Source of the DNA: Gluconobacter wancherniae NBRC 103581
GTDB lineage: Bacteria > Pseudomonadota > Alphaproteobacteria > Acetobacterales > Acetobacteraceae
Direction of reading: 5' to 3'
Length of the DNA stretch: 64,000 bases
Assembly: GCF_007988885.1 (NCBI RefSeq)
Contig: NZ_BJUZ01000001.1
Location: forward strand, 124,001 to 188,000
Positions 18,229 to 26,649 of this stretch are shown here, piece after piece. Under the pieces are notes generated by a model, which worked only from the letters and a program-made list of their open reading frames with translations, ran no database searches and was not told the DNA's origin. Each line of letters begins with the position of its first letter. Position 1 is the stretch's first letter. The translations under genes and the position numbers were made by a program.

Positions 18229-19119
18229 TCAGGAGGCGTGATGGGTAATGGTGGACGTATCAGGGTTGGAAACGACCAGGACGGGTTCGGCCAGATTGAT
18301 CCCATCAGTCATCGGGGCGATCTGCTGGGGTACAACATTCGGCATGAACGGGCGGAGGCCGTAGTGATAGACGGCTGCACCAATGGGGCCACCGATCAAC
18401 GGAGCCACGATCGGAACCCACCAGTAACCCGAGGGAGCAGGGATTGCGGCCTGTCCCCAGCCTGCCAGGAAGCAGAACACACGAGGACCGAAGTCACGGG
18501 CAGGATTGATGGCCCATGCATCGAGGTAACCACAGGATGCACCGATCGCTGCCACCAGAAGGCCGATAATGAGCGCACTGGAGTTGGCCTGTGGTGCCTG
18601 TGTATTGTACTGGCAGGTAATCGCGAAAATACCGAAAACCAGCACTGCCGTGAGGACTAGCTCGTCCCAGAAAGCATGTGAAACCGTAACGAAGTCTCCC
18701 GGATGCGTGAAGAATACACCCGAAGAGCCGCCATCAATGGCACGGCTCAGGCCATGTATTGCATTGTAATGGTCGATGACTGGCACATACAGCGAGTAGA
18801 CGAGTGCGGCTCCAGCGAGGCCGCCCAGAACCTGGGCTCCCATGTAGGGCAAAACTTTTTTCCACGAAAATCCGCGGAACATCGCGAGGGCGAGCGTCAC
18901 AGCCGGATTGGCATGCGTGCCGCTGATGGCGCCAGTCGCATAGATTGCGATGGTAACGCCCAAACCCCAGACGATACACACGCCCCAATAGGCCGTTTTG
19001 TACGGGCTGGGATCGTACAGGGAATACATGGCAGCCACACCATCTCCAAAGAGGATGATGATGGCGACTGCGAAGAACTCTGAAATGAGTTCACCAATGT
19101 AGCGTTTAGTCTCTGACAT
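18229..19119 (-). CDS. glpF: Glycerol uptake facilitator (aquaglyceroporin)
   Basis: A 296-residue MIP-family channel for glycerol diffusion across the inner membrane. Seen: six hydrophobic segments and both pore motifs, NPA in [12 protein letters not shown] and NPAR in [14 protein letters not shown]. Asp after the second motif is the mark of glycerol channels, as against water channels. The C-terminus is somewhat longer than in E. coli GlpF. ATG 19119 is 39 bp after glpD, so the genes are co-transcribed. Confidence 0.96.
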   Translation of the reverse strand: MSETKRYIGELISEFFAVAIIILFGDGVAAMYSLYDPSPYKTAYWGVCIVWGLGVTIAIYATGAISGTHANPAVTLALAMFRGFSWKKVLPYMGAQVLGGLAGAALVYSLYVPVIDHYNAIHGLSRAIDGGSSGVFFTHPGDFVTVSHAFWDELVLTAVLVFGIFAITCQYNTQAPQANSSALIIGLLVAAIGASCGYLDAWAINPARDFGPRVFCFLAGWGQAAIPAPSGYWWVPIVAPLIGGPIGAAVYHYGLRPFMPNVVPQQIAPMTDGINLAEPVLVVSNPDTSTITHHAS

Positions 19120-19158
19120 GACCTTTGTCCGCCATGAGAAGTTTCGGGAAGAGAGTGC

Positions 19159-20739
19159 TCAGGCGACGTTCTGCTGCCAGCCTGAGCGGTCCTCGAATAC
19201 GGGTGACTTTGCCGCGTGCAGACGATCTTCGACATATGTCTGAAGGGCGGCCTGTCCTGCGTCGTCGATGAAGAGTCCAAGTTTGGAACGGCGCCACAGA
19301 ATGTCCTGTGCCGATCGTGCCCATTCACGTTCGATCAGATAGTCCACTTCGCGCGCGCTCAGACCTTTGCCGAACATCTGGCCCATTTCGCCCGCTGATG
19401 GTGTTGCGATTTCGAAGGCGCACAGACCGTAATTCCGCATGAGGCGCCAAGCATTGTCCTGCGTCAGATGAGGCGCGTACGTCCGGAGGCGGCTGACCTG
19501 CGCATCGAACTCCGATGGTGCGAAGCCGCCGCCAGGAAGGGCCGCATCTGCCGTCCATTCTGGTGCCTTCAGAATGCTGACATGAGGCGCCAGTTTCTCG
19601 ATGGCATGCTCTGCCAGTTTGCGGAACGTTGTGATCTTTCCGCCGAACACAGACAGGATGGGCGCTGCAGTCGCGTCTACATCCAGAACATAATCACGCG
19701 TTACGGCAGACGCATTTCCGGAGTTGTCGTCATATAGCGGGCGCACACCCGCATAGCTCCAGACAACGTCATCCGGTGAAATGCCCTGCTTGAAGTAGCG
19801 GTTTACACTCTCGCACAGGTAGTTGATCTCCTCAGGGGAGATGCTCACTTCGCCTGCGTCTTTTTCCCAAGGCACATCAGTGGTGCCAATGAGTGTGAAG
19901 TCATGTTCGTAAGGGATGGCAAAGACGATCCGCTTGTCCGGGTTTTGCAGGATGTAAGCCTGTTTGCTTTCGAACATGCGGGGCACCACGATATGGCTTC
20001 CCTTCACAAGACGAACGCGGTTCTGACTTGTCACCTTCAGGCGATCGTGGAGCAGTTCCGCAACCCAGGGGCCAGCGGCATTGACGATTGCCCGCGCCTT
20101 GATCGTCTGCGTGGCGCCAGTGTCTTTGTTCTGGATGGTGGCAGTCCAGAAATTGGGGCCACGCTCAGCTTTGACCAGTCGCGTGCGCGTCCGAACATCC
20201 GCACCGCGGCGGGCCGCGTCCATGGCGTTCAGTACCACCAGACGGCTGTCCTGAACCCAGCCGTCTGAATATTCGAACCCGCGAACATATTCGGATCTCA
20301 GTGGCTTGCCGGTAATGTCCGTGCGCAGATTGAGAGCGCGTGTCTTGGGCAGCGTCATGTGCGTGCACAAATGATCGTACAGAAACAGCCCCGTGCGCAG
20401 CAACCAGGCTGGGCGCAGCATTTTGGAATGCGGCAACACGAACCGCATGGGCCAGATGATGTGCGGGGCAATCTTCAGCAGGCGTTCACGCTCGATCAGC
20501 GCTTCGCGGACGAGCCGGAATTCATAATATTCGAGGTAGCGCAATCCGCCGTGGATAAGCTTCGTGCTGGCCGATGATGTATGGCTGGCCAGGTCGTCCT
20601 GTTCCACGAGGAGTACGCTCGCACCTCGTCCGACGCAGTCGCGGGCAATACCGCAGCCGTTGATACCGCCGCCAACGACCAGAAGGTCATAGGGCGTCGC
20701 TGCTTCGGCCGGGGTCGAAATCTCTCGAATCGATGACAT
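19159..20739 (-). CDS. glpD: Aerobic glycerol-3-phosphate dehydrogenase
   Basis: A 526-residue FAD enzyme that oxidises glycerol 3-phosphate to dihydroxyacetone phosphate and passes electrons to the quinone pool at the inner membrane. Seen: N-terminal FAD-binding DLLVVGGGINGCGIARD, then SSASTKLIHGGLRYLE typical of GlpD, and the FGGKITTFRKLAE segment. Length is normal. It is the first gene of glpDFK. GlpR-like operators lie in the 121-bp gap in front of it, so glycerol 3-phosphate induction is likely. Confidence 0.97.
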   Translation of the reverse strand: MSSIREISTPAEAATPYDLLVVGGGINGCGIARDCVGRGASVLLVEQDDLASHTSSASTKLIHGGLRYLEYYEFRLVREALIERERLLKIAPHIIWPMRFVLPHSKMLRPAWLLRTGLFLYDHLCTHMTLPKTRALNLRTDITGKPLRSEYVRGFEYSDGWVQDSRLVVLNAMDAARRGADVRTRTRLVKAERGPNFWTATIQNKDTGATQTIKARAIVNAAGPWVAELLHDRLKVTSQNRVRLVKGSHIVVPRMFESKQAYILQNPDKRIVFAIPYEHDFTLIGTTDVPWEKDAGEVSISPEEINYLCESVNRYFKQGISPDDVVWSYAGVRPLYDDNSGNASAVTRDYVLDVDATAAPILSVFGGKITTFRKLAEHAIEKLAPHVSILKAPEWTADAALPGGGFAPSEFDAQVSRLRTYAPHLTQDNAWRLMRNYGLCAFEIATPSAGEMGQMFGKGLSAREVDYLIEREWARSAQDILWRRSKLGLFIDDAGQAALQTYVEDRLHAAKSPVFEDRSGWQQNVA

Positions 20740-20756
20740 AATTTTCTCCTGTCACC

Positions 20757-20804
20757 ATGTTCTAAAGCGAACATCTTGGGTTCGTATACGAGCGTATCGA
20801 ACAT
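20757..20804 (-). promoter_or_regulatory. GlpR-like operator(s) upstream of glpD
   Basis: ATGTTCTAAAGCGAACAT (20757-20774) is an inverted repeat of ATGTTC with a 6-base spacer and matches the half-sites ATGTTCG/CGAACAT known for E. coli GlpR. A second CGAACAT at 20798-20804 stands exactly 30 bp from the first one. It lies 18-65 bp upstream of the glpD start, as expected for a repressor site. Confidence 0.7.
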
Positions 20805-20860
20805 TCGGAAAGAGAATTATGTGATAGATAACAGTAAAGTGTTATTTTTATCGCGAGATG

Positions 20861-21640
20861 TCAGCCGGTGGCGATATGAAGCGTGACGCCTGCATTGGTA
20901 AGATGTTCCTGAAATTCTGCAGAAACAGGGCGATCTGTTATGAGATCGTCGATATCGGAAAGATCTCCCACACGCCCCATCGGGTGGCGGCTGAATTTCG
21001 TGTGGTCCGCCAGCAGCAGGACACGGCGGGAATGGCGGATGATCGCCCGTGCGCACTGAATTTCGTCGAGATCAAAATCGAGAAGCGTGCCGTCTTCTTC
21101 AATCCCGCTAATGCCAATAACGCCAAACTCCGCCCTGAAAGCGGCAAGGGAATCAATGGCGCCAGCGCCCACGATGGCCCCGTCCTGAGGACGGACCTGC
21201 CCACCTGCGATTATGGTCTTGAAGTCGGTACGTCCTGAGATCAGAGATGCCACATGCAAATTGTTCGTAATCACGCGAAGATCACGATGTGTGGATAGTG
21301 CGCGCGCAAATGATTCTGTGGTGGTGCCGATGTTGATGAACAGCGATGATCTGTCTGGGATCAGGGCAGCAGCGTACCGCCCGATGGCTTCCTTGGCATT
21401 GAAGTTGAGGATCTGACGTTCGTTATAGGCAATGTTCTCAACTGTCGAAACGGGGGTTGCGCCGCCGTGATGTCGGCATAGGAAGCCCTTATCCGCAAGA
21501 AAGCCCACATCCCTGCGAATGGTCTGAACAGCCACGTTGAAATGCTGTGCCAGATCCTCATTCGACATATAACCGTTGGTGCGTACCAGCGTGACGATAT
21601 GTTCCTGACGGGGGCTGATCTGCGGTAGTGGCGTGATCAT
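20861..21640 (-). CDS. glpR: DeoR-family repressor of the glycerol regulon
   Basis: A 259-residue DeoR-type regulator. Seen: N-terminal winged helix SPRQEHIVTLVRTNGYMSNEDLAQHF, VAVQTIRRDVGFLADKGF and the signature HHGGA, followed by a sugar-phosphate isomerase-like sensing domain (FINIGTTTESFARAL). Glycerol 3-phosphate is the inducer in this family. It sits directly upstream of glpDFK on the same strand. I chose ATG 21640, which matches the E. coli GlpR N-terminus; a GTG at 21691 would add 17 residues and overlaps a GlpR-like half-site. Confidence 0.9.
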   Translation of the reverse strand: MITPLPQISPRQEHIVTLVRTNGYMSNEDLAQHFNVAVQTIRRDVGFLADKGFLCRHHGGATPVSTVENIAYNERQILNFNAKEAIGRYAAALIPDRSSLFINIGTTTESFARALSTHRDLRVITNNLHVASLISGRTDFKTIIAGGQVRPQDGAIVGAGAIDSLAAFRAEFGVIGISGIEEDGTLLDFDLDEIQCARAIIRHSRRVLLLADHTKFSRHPMGRVGDLSDIDDLITDRPVSAEFQEHLTNAGVTLHIATG

Positions 21641-21671
21641 GTGAATTTTCCCAAGACGCGTACGGATGCCT

Positions 21672-21722
21672 GAATGTTCGGAAATGCTCACATTCGTGCG
21701 AGTGAGGCAATCTGGACGTTCG
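21672..21722 (-). promoter_or_regulatory. Possible GlpR half-sites in front of glpR
   Basis: ATGTTCG (21674-21680) and ACGTTCG (21716-21722) resemble the GlpR half-site. GAATGT and ACATTC (21672-21695) form an imperfect inverted repeat. They suggest weak autoregulation; the evidence is only motif similarity. Confidence 0.3.
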
Positions 21723-21883
21723 TTTTACTGAGGCAGCATCACTCCAAAAACACGATCCTCACGATGAAACAATCATGCCGATAGAGGGTTAGGAGATGAA
21801 TGAAGCGCGGGGTGGGCCTATTTGTCTCCTGCACCACCTAAAGTTCTGATTGGGCAGATACCTCTTCAGAGAAGGAAAACCTC

Positions 21884-22087
21884 ATGAAACATGCACTCAG
21901 AAGCCTCGTTGCGTTCGGCTATATCTGCGCCATTTCGGCCTGCAGCTCAGGGCCAGTCCCGACGACAGGCCCTGCAGGTGGCCCCGGCGGTCCCATTGGG
22001 CAAAGCGAGCAGCAGGAGGGGCCGCCTGCAAGCGCGCACAGTTCGCTCTCTGGAGAAATACCGGCAACGCACACAGGTGGTCTCTGA
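21884..22087 (+). CDS. Small predicted lipoprotein
   Basis: A 67-residue protein with a lipoprotein signal peptide: basic start MKHALRS, a hydrophobic core and the lipobox ISAC with Cys20. The mature part is about 48 residues, rich in Gly, Pro and Ser with no fold apparent. An AAGGA ribosome site lies 9 bp before the ATG, so translation is likely. No function can be assigned. It diverges from glpR. Confidence 0.6.
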   Translation: MKHALRSLVAFGYICAISACSSGPVPTTGPAGGPGGPIGQSEQQEGPPASAHSSLSGEIPATHTGGL

Positions 22088-22519
22088 ATTATGGTGCTGA
22101 AATTCAGGATATAGGCACGCGCATTAATGAGCACCGCGTCCTATTCCTGATCAGGCGCGTAATCAGAATGATCTCTGAAAAAGACGCGGCATACTCGCGG
22201 ATTTTTTATATTTAGCGCGAAACAACATCTGATTTTGTAATCCAGTCACTTTATTTCTGGTGCCAGGACGCCAAAATGTGGATTTTTGGTATCTCGAATT
22301 CGAAATGATATTTTTTGAAATATTAAAAAGACTGGCCTTTTTCCTGACTTTTTGAGCCATGCAGGACAGCTCTGCGCGTTGGAGGGCTGTCATATTATTG
22401 CAATATTTTACTCTGCCTAGTACGAATTCAGTCTTAAGTAAGTGCGTGATTATATATCTCCTCCGGCTGTTTTTGCCCACCGGAGAGACTGGCGCGTCGG
22501 AAGGAATACAGGCAGATCT
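22088..22519. other. 432-bp AT-rich region without a clear gene
   Basis: Composition is much more AT-rich than the flanks, mainly 22200-22440. It should contain the promoter of the tandem kinase genes. I see no RNA gene, repeat or credible small gene. Confidence 0.4.
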
Positions 22520-23245
22520 ATGCACCTGGTTGGTAGCGCCCGCAGAAAGACGAAACACCCGGCTCCGCTGATTGCGATTGTCGGTTCGGATGGCAGCGGA
22601 AAATCTACGGTTGGACTGGCATTGCTGGCCTGGATGCAGACGCAGCGCCCAACAGCTTTCTGTCATCTCGGAAAGCAGACCGGCAATATAGGTCGCGCGA
22701 TCGCGAGGTTGCCTTTCGTTGGTGCGAGTGCAGACAGAAAGATCGTCAGCCGTTCCTCGAAGGCGCGGGATGAGAAAGGCGCGGGTGCGCTTGTGTCTTT
22801 GATTATTTTCGTCCTGTCCATGCGGCGTGTTTTCCGGTTTTTGCGGATGCGCAGACTGCATCGGAAAGGAATCGCTATTCTGACGGATCGTTATCCGCAG
22901 GCAGGCATACCCGGCCCGATGGATGGCCCGGGTCTGGTCGCGCGGAATCCTTCCGGCTTTATCGCTCGTTTCCTGACGCGCCGGGAGCAGGGGCTTTATG
23001 ACTGGATGTCAGAATATGTTCCGGATCTGGTTATTCGCCTGAACATCGACCTTGAGACGGCTCTCTTGCGGAAGCCGGACCATAGATACGAGTCCTTGCA
23101 ACGTAAAATATCCGACGTCCCGAAGCTTACCTTCAATGGTGCTCCGGTTCTGGAGCTGGATTCAACCGAGCCTCTTGAAACCGTTCTTGAAAAAGCACGG
23201 ATCGCGATTTCGGACGTGCTCAAACAATATCATGAGGTGCTGTAA
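22520..23245 (+). CDS. Thymidylate-kinase-like P-loop protein, first of tandem pair
   Basis: A P-loop kinase of about 241 residues resembling thymidylate kinases. Seen: Walker A GSDGSGKST (residues 22-30), DRYPQAG in ITDRYPQ (the DR(Y/F) base and phosphate motif of dTMP kinases), and a C-terminal PDLVIRLNIDLETALLRKPDH. It is about 42% identical by eye to the gene that follows, so the two arose by duplication. True tmk is normally a single housekeeping gene, so this pair likely phosphorylates another small molecule or a glycan precursor. The start is uncertain: ATG 22520 gives the best family fit, while ATG 22442 would add 26 residues. The stop overlaps the next start (TAATG). Confidence 0.65.
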   Translation: MHLVGSARRKTKHPAPLIAIVGSDGSGKSTVGLALLAWMQTQRPTAFCHLGKQTGNIGRAIARLPFVGASADRKIVSRSSKARDEKGAGALVSLIIFVLSMRRVFRFLRMRRLHRKGIAILTDRYPQAGIPGPMDGPGLVARNPSGFIARFLTRREQGLYDWMSEYVPDLVIRLNIDLETALLRKPDHRYESLQRKISDVPKLTFNGAPVLELDSTEPLETVLEKARIAISDVLKQYHEVL

Positions 23246-24000
23246 TGGACGCTGCAACGCTGTCAGTCGATCTGTCTGGGCTCGTCTCGGGAAAAGTAGC
23301 TCCATGCGCTCCTAAAAAGGGCGCGTTGATTGCGCTTATTGGATGTGATGGATCTGGAAAATCGAGCCTCAGTGCGGACCTTGTCAAAACACTCAGGCGT
23401 ACGAACCTTGCCACCTATGCCTATCTGGGTCTGGGATCGGGAGATATTGGCCGCAAGATCGGGCGACTGCCTCTGGTTGGTCCGGTTCTGGAAAAGGTTT
23501 TGACCAGCAAAGCCAAGAAGACCAGAACGAAGGGCGAAAAAATCCCTGGCGTGATGACCGCTCTTGTCGTGTTTGGTTTCTCACTTCTGCGCTTCCGCCG
23601 TTTTCAACACATGATGCGCGCGCGGAGGGATGGGGTGATCGTGATTACCGATCGTTATCCGCAAGCTGAAATAGCAGGCCAGTGTGACGGACCGGGCCTC
23701 TCCGCAGCCAGAGCTGGAAATGCGTTTGTGGCATGGTTAGCACGAGCAGAATATCGCCTTTACCAGCGCATGGCACAGACAACACCCGATCTGGTTATCC
23801 GTCTGGACGTGGACGCCGAAACTGCGCATTCGCGCAAGCCCGACCACGATATCGAGGCTTTACGCACAAAGATCGCGCTCACACCACGCCTTAAGTTTAA
23901 TGGTGCGGCATTGCGAACAGTCGACGCGCGCCAGTCATATGAAAATGTTCGTTCACAGACGATGGGTCTGGTGTGCGATGTCATGCGAAAAAAGGCCTGA
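23245..24000 (+). CDS. Thymidylate-kinase-like P-loop protein, second of tandem pair
   Basis: A 251-residue paralogue of the preceding gene. Seen: Walker A GCDGSGKSS (33-41), ITDRYPQAEIAGQCDGPGLS, and PDLVIRLDVDAETAHSRKPDHD. It starts within the stop of the first gene (TAATG), so expression is coupled and the products may form a heteromer. The convergent genes on the other side encode an unknown protein and a polysaccharide flippase, which hints at surface glycan metabolism. The substrate is unknown. Confidence 0.65.
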   Translation: MDAATLSVDLSGLVSGKVAPCAPKKGALIALIGCDGSGKSSLSADLVKTLRRTNLATYAYLGLGSGDIGRKIGRLPLVGPVLEKVLTSKAKKTRTKGEKIPGVMTALVVFGFSLLRFRRFQHMMRARRDGVIVITDRYPQAEIAGQCDGPGLSAARAGNAFVAWLARAEYRLYQRMAQTTPDLVIRLDVDAETAHSRKPDHDIEALRTKIALTPRLKFNGAALRTVDARQSYENVRSQTMGLVCDVMRKKA

Positions 24001-24046
24001 GAGTTCTGCCTGCTCCGCAGTCTAGGGCAGGCGGCCCTTTCCCAGA

Positions 24047-24895
24047 TTATGCTTTATCGGTTTGAGTGACGAAAATTCGGAGCCGGAGCGCAATTTCAGC
24101 GGGTAGTGGAAAACGGTCCTGATAATAATCCTGAGTTTTCTGGACTTTCATTTCCACCAGTCGGTCATGCATATCTCCCATCAGCCCATTTATCGTTGCG
24201 AGATAAAGTGAGATGCGATCATTATGCTCGGATGGGCTAACCGTGCGAAGCGTATCGTTGAATGCAATGCGGCGGCTGATGATCTTGCGAATTTCGTGAA
24301 ATTCCTTGCCAGTTACTTGATCACCTTCCAGAGCCCGAGCGATACGGCGATTTTCAGATTGGAAATATGCCCGCACATCAGAGGGCGTTGCGGGTAGAAA
24401 ATCAGCCATTTGACGACGTACGATCAGATAAGGAAGTTTCTGCATCGACAGCCATAAAACAATGCCCCACCCTGTTGTGCGCAGTTTCTGACCGTTTTTA
24501 AACGCATCCTGCATATGGCCCATGAGGCTGGTCACAAAATTCAGAGACCATGGGTATCTATGGCGTTTATCGAGGTTCGCGCAGGCAAAACGGAAATGCT
24601 TGAATTTTGCTCTGGCATTTTTAAACAGGGGTCGGTCGCGTTCTGTGGCGTGCTGTTGAAGTGCAATTCTGGCAATCAACCGGCGAAAAGACCGTATATC
24701 CACGCCTCTATCCAGTAATTGCCAGCATAACCTGTAACAGGCGATCAAATCTTCTTGCGCATAGTCCAGTGTGACGTGTGCAGGCAGAAGCGCATCGGGG
24801 TGGGCCACATCGTCTTGCAGGACATTCCCAAAAAGAGCCTCGAGCTGCTGATCTGAAAACTTTGGCCTGTTAAGGGGCGTAATGTTCTTTTTCAT
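24047..24895 (-). CDS. Protein of unknown function, possibly CHAD-like
   Basis: A 282-residue soluble protein I do not recognise with confidence. It is rich in His and Arg and strongly helical. The segments FRRLIARIALQQ, KFKHFRFACANL and EFHEIRKIISRRIAFNDTL recall the HxxRxxxRR patterns of CHAD domains, which bind polyphosphate, but the match is loose. ATG 24895 has an AGG site 5 bp upstream; a GTG at 24913 is an alternative start. It lies 25 bp after the flippase gene on the same strand and is probably in its operon, which may tie it to glycan assembly. Confidence 0.4.
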   Translation of the reverse strand: MKKNITPLNRPKFSDQQLEALFGNVLQDDVAHPDALLPAHVTLDYAQEDLIACYRLCWQLLDRGVDIRSFRRLIARIALQQHATERDRPLFKNARAKFKHFRFACANLDKRHRYPWSLNFVTSLMGHMQDAFKNGQKLRTTGWGIVLWLSMQKLPYLIVRRQMADFLPATPSDVRAYFQSENRRIARALEGDQVTGKEFHEIRKIISRRIAFNDTLRTVSPSEHNDRISLYLATINGLMGDMHDRLVEMKVQKTQDYYQDRFPLPAEIALRLRIFVTQTDKA

Positions 24896-24920
24896 GAAAA
24901 CCTGCTGCTTCACGTGAGGT

Positions 24921-26276
24921 TCAGTTGCCGGAAGATGACGGGACGCCCTTGGCCGTCGCGATCGTTGGAGACACGATGTGCTGCCTGCGAACGTAGCTGA
25001 GAATTGTGGGGATAAGCGACAGCAGAGTGAGCAGGAATGTACCCGCTACATACGCTATTCCCGCCCCATATAGCCCAAACGTCTGTGCCATGATGACCAG
25101 CGTGCCCATATAGAGCGTTACGGAAATAACCTGCGCGATTAGAACGGCCTTGAGGCGGCCTGCCATATACAGGAGTGATTCCAGCGGAAATCCTGTCATG
25201 GAAATGACCAGTGCTGGAGACATGATTGCCATCAGTGTGGCTGCTGCTGCATAGCGCGGACCAAACAGGCCGATGAATGGCTGTCCGCCGATCAGAATAA
25301 CAAGAACGACGCCAAGCCCGATCGCTCCTGAAAGAAGGCCTGTCCGCAGGGCAAGCTGCCAGGGTTGACGGCTGCTTGGGTCAAGCCGCATGATTTCCGG
25401 ATAAAACCCCTTTTCAAGCATGCGGGCAGGTTTGACTGCTGAATCCAGAAGCGTACTGGAAATTTTATACAGGCCTGCTGCACTTGGGCCGAGCATACCA
25501 CCTACGATGAGGTTTCCGACCGGAGACCAGCACGCATCAAGAGTTGTGTTGAGGTTCGTGAGCCAGACGAAATTCCATACGCCCGGAAGTTTTGCGGGAG
25601 CTTCTATCAAGCTCGGGCGCAGGGCTTTCAGCATTTTATGCTGGCGCAGTTCCTGTGCCGTCAGAACCCACAGGATCATATCTCCCATAATGTCTGCGAT
25701 GTACCAGGACAGCACAAAAAACGGGAAACCAAGCGAGAACGCCCACGAAACCACAGCACCGACTGCACGTAGCAGGGGGGTGACAATCTGCTGCCCCGCG
25801 ATGAGATCAAACCTGTCCATAAGGCGTAGAACGCCGGTGGGCGTGGCGCAGGACATGGTCGGGATCAGGGTGCAGTAGGCAAGTGCAATCAATGTGTGAT
25901 TTTGCGTAATGCCAAACCAATGCCCGAAAAACGGTAGGACGATCATTGCAAGCGTCATGCCGATTGTGCCCGACGCGATATCAAGCCCAAAACCAAATCT
26001 TATTGCGGCTTCAGGAAGTTTCCAGTCTCCGCGTTGTAAAGCCGGGGCTCCATAACGCAGGATCATTTGCCAGCTCTGGAATTTCGTCAGGGCACCTGCA
26101 CCCAGGGCATAGGTGTGAATGAGCATCAGGGTGCCGAATTCGGCTGTCGTCATTCCACGGCCAGCGCAGATTAGCGCTCCAAGCCCCAGAACGGCACCGA
26201 TCAGCTTTGTCGAACCCAGATAGCCTGCATTACGCAGAACCGCCCGCAGGACACCATCTTTGAACCAGCTTTTCAT
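24921..26276 (-). CDS. Polysaccharide flippase-type membrane protein
   Basis: A 451-residue protein with about twelve hydrophobic segments, of the MOP/Wzx type that moves lipid-linked glycans across the inner membrane. Seen: an N-terminal NAGYLGSTKLIGAVLGLGALI segment, then GRGMTTAEFGTL (typical of the family), a LARKG-type region at residues 280-300 (VKPARMLEKGFYPEIMRL) and repeated membrane pairs. It is the first gene of a minus-strand pair with the unknown protein. No polymerase or glycosyltransferase is adjacent, so the glycan is not defined. Confidence 0.78.
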   Translation of the reverse strand: MKSWFKDGVLRAVLRNAGYLGSTKLIGAVLGLGALICAGRGMTTAEFGTLMLIHTYALGAGALTKFQSWQMILRYGAPALQRGDWKLPEAAIRFGFGLDIASGTIGMTLAMIVLPFFGHWFGITQNHTLIALAYCTLIPTMSCATPTGVLRLMDRFDLIAGQQIVTPLLRAVGAVVSWAFSLGFPFFVLSWYIADIMGDMILWVLTAQELRQHKMLKALRPSLIEAPAKLPGVWNFVWLTNLNTTLDACWSPVGNLIVGGMLGPSAAGLYKISSTLLDSAVKPARMLEKGFYPEIMRLDPSSRQPWQLALRTGLLSGAIGLGVVLVILIGGQPFIGLFGPRYAAAATLMAIMSPALVISMTGFPLESLLYMAGRLKAVLIAQVISVTLYMGTLVIMAQTFGLYGAGIAYVAGTFLLTLLSLIPTILSYVRRQHIVSPTIATAKGVPSSSGN

Positions 26277-26649
26277 GCGGCGGTGCTTACGCGAAATTCG
26301 CTGTAAATGCTGCGGGGCAGCGGATCGAATGCGACAGACATGGTTGCGGGTGAGACCATGTTTTCCGGTCGGTGTCGATAGGATGGAGCCAATAAGTCAT
26401 CAGTAAATTACTTACAAAGTCTTTCCTGTGAGCTCTGAGTGCAATTCAGGCAGAGAGCTACTCCGATCTCTTCGCGCAGGCACAACTTCTTTGACGTACT
26501 ATCAAATGAGGCACGGTCGTAGAGATTATACTCGGGTTGAAGCATGATGTGGCGACGCAAATTGCCTGCATGGCGCATTTCGGCTGTGGGCTTGCAGCGA
26601 AAGACATCCCGCCTGCACATAGGCGCATTATTTTTCTGGAGATGTTTTG
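26277..26649. other. 373-bp divergent intergenic region
   Basis: Lies between the flippase (minus) and pepT (plus) and should hold both promoters. No palindrome, RNA or credible small gene was seen. Confidence 0.4.

Noticed and set aside
22163-22861. Long minus-strand frame (232 codons) over the AT-rich gap and the first kinase gene.
   Set aside because: It is antisense to a gene with intact Walker A and DRYPQ motifs and has a poor-looking low-complexity translation.
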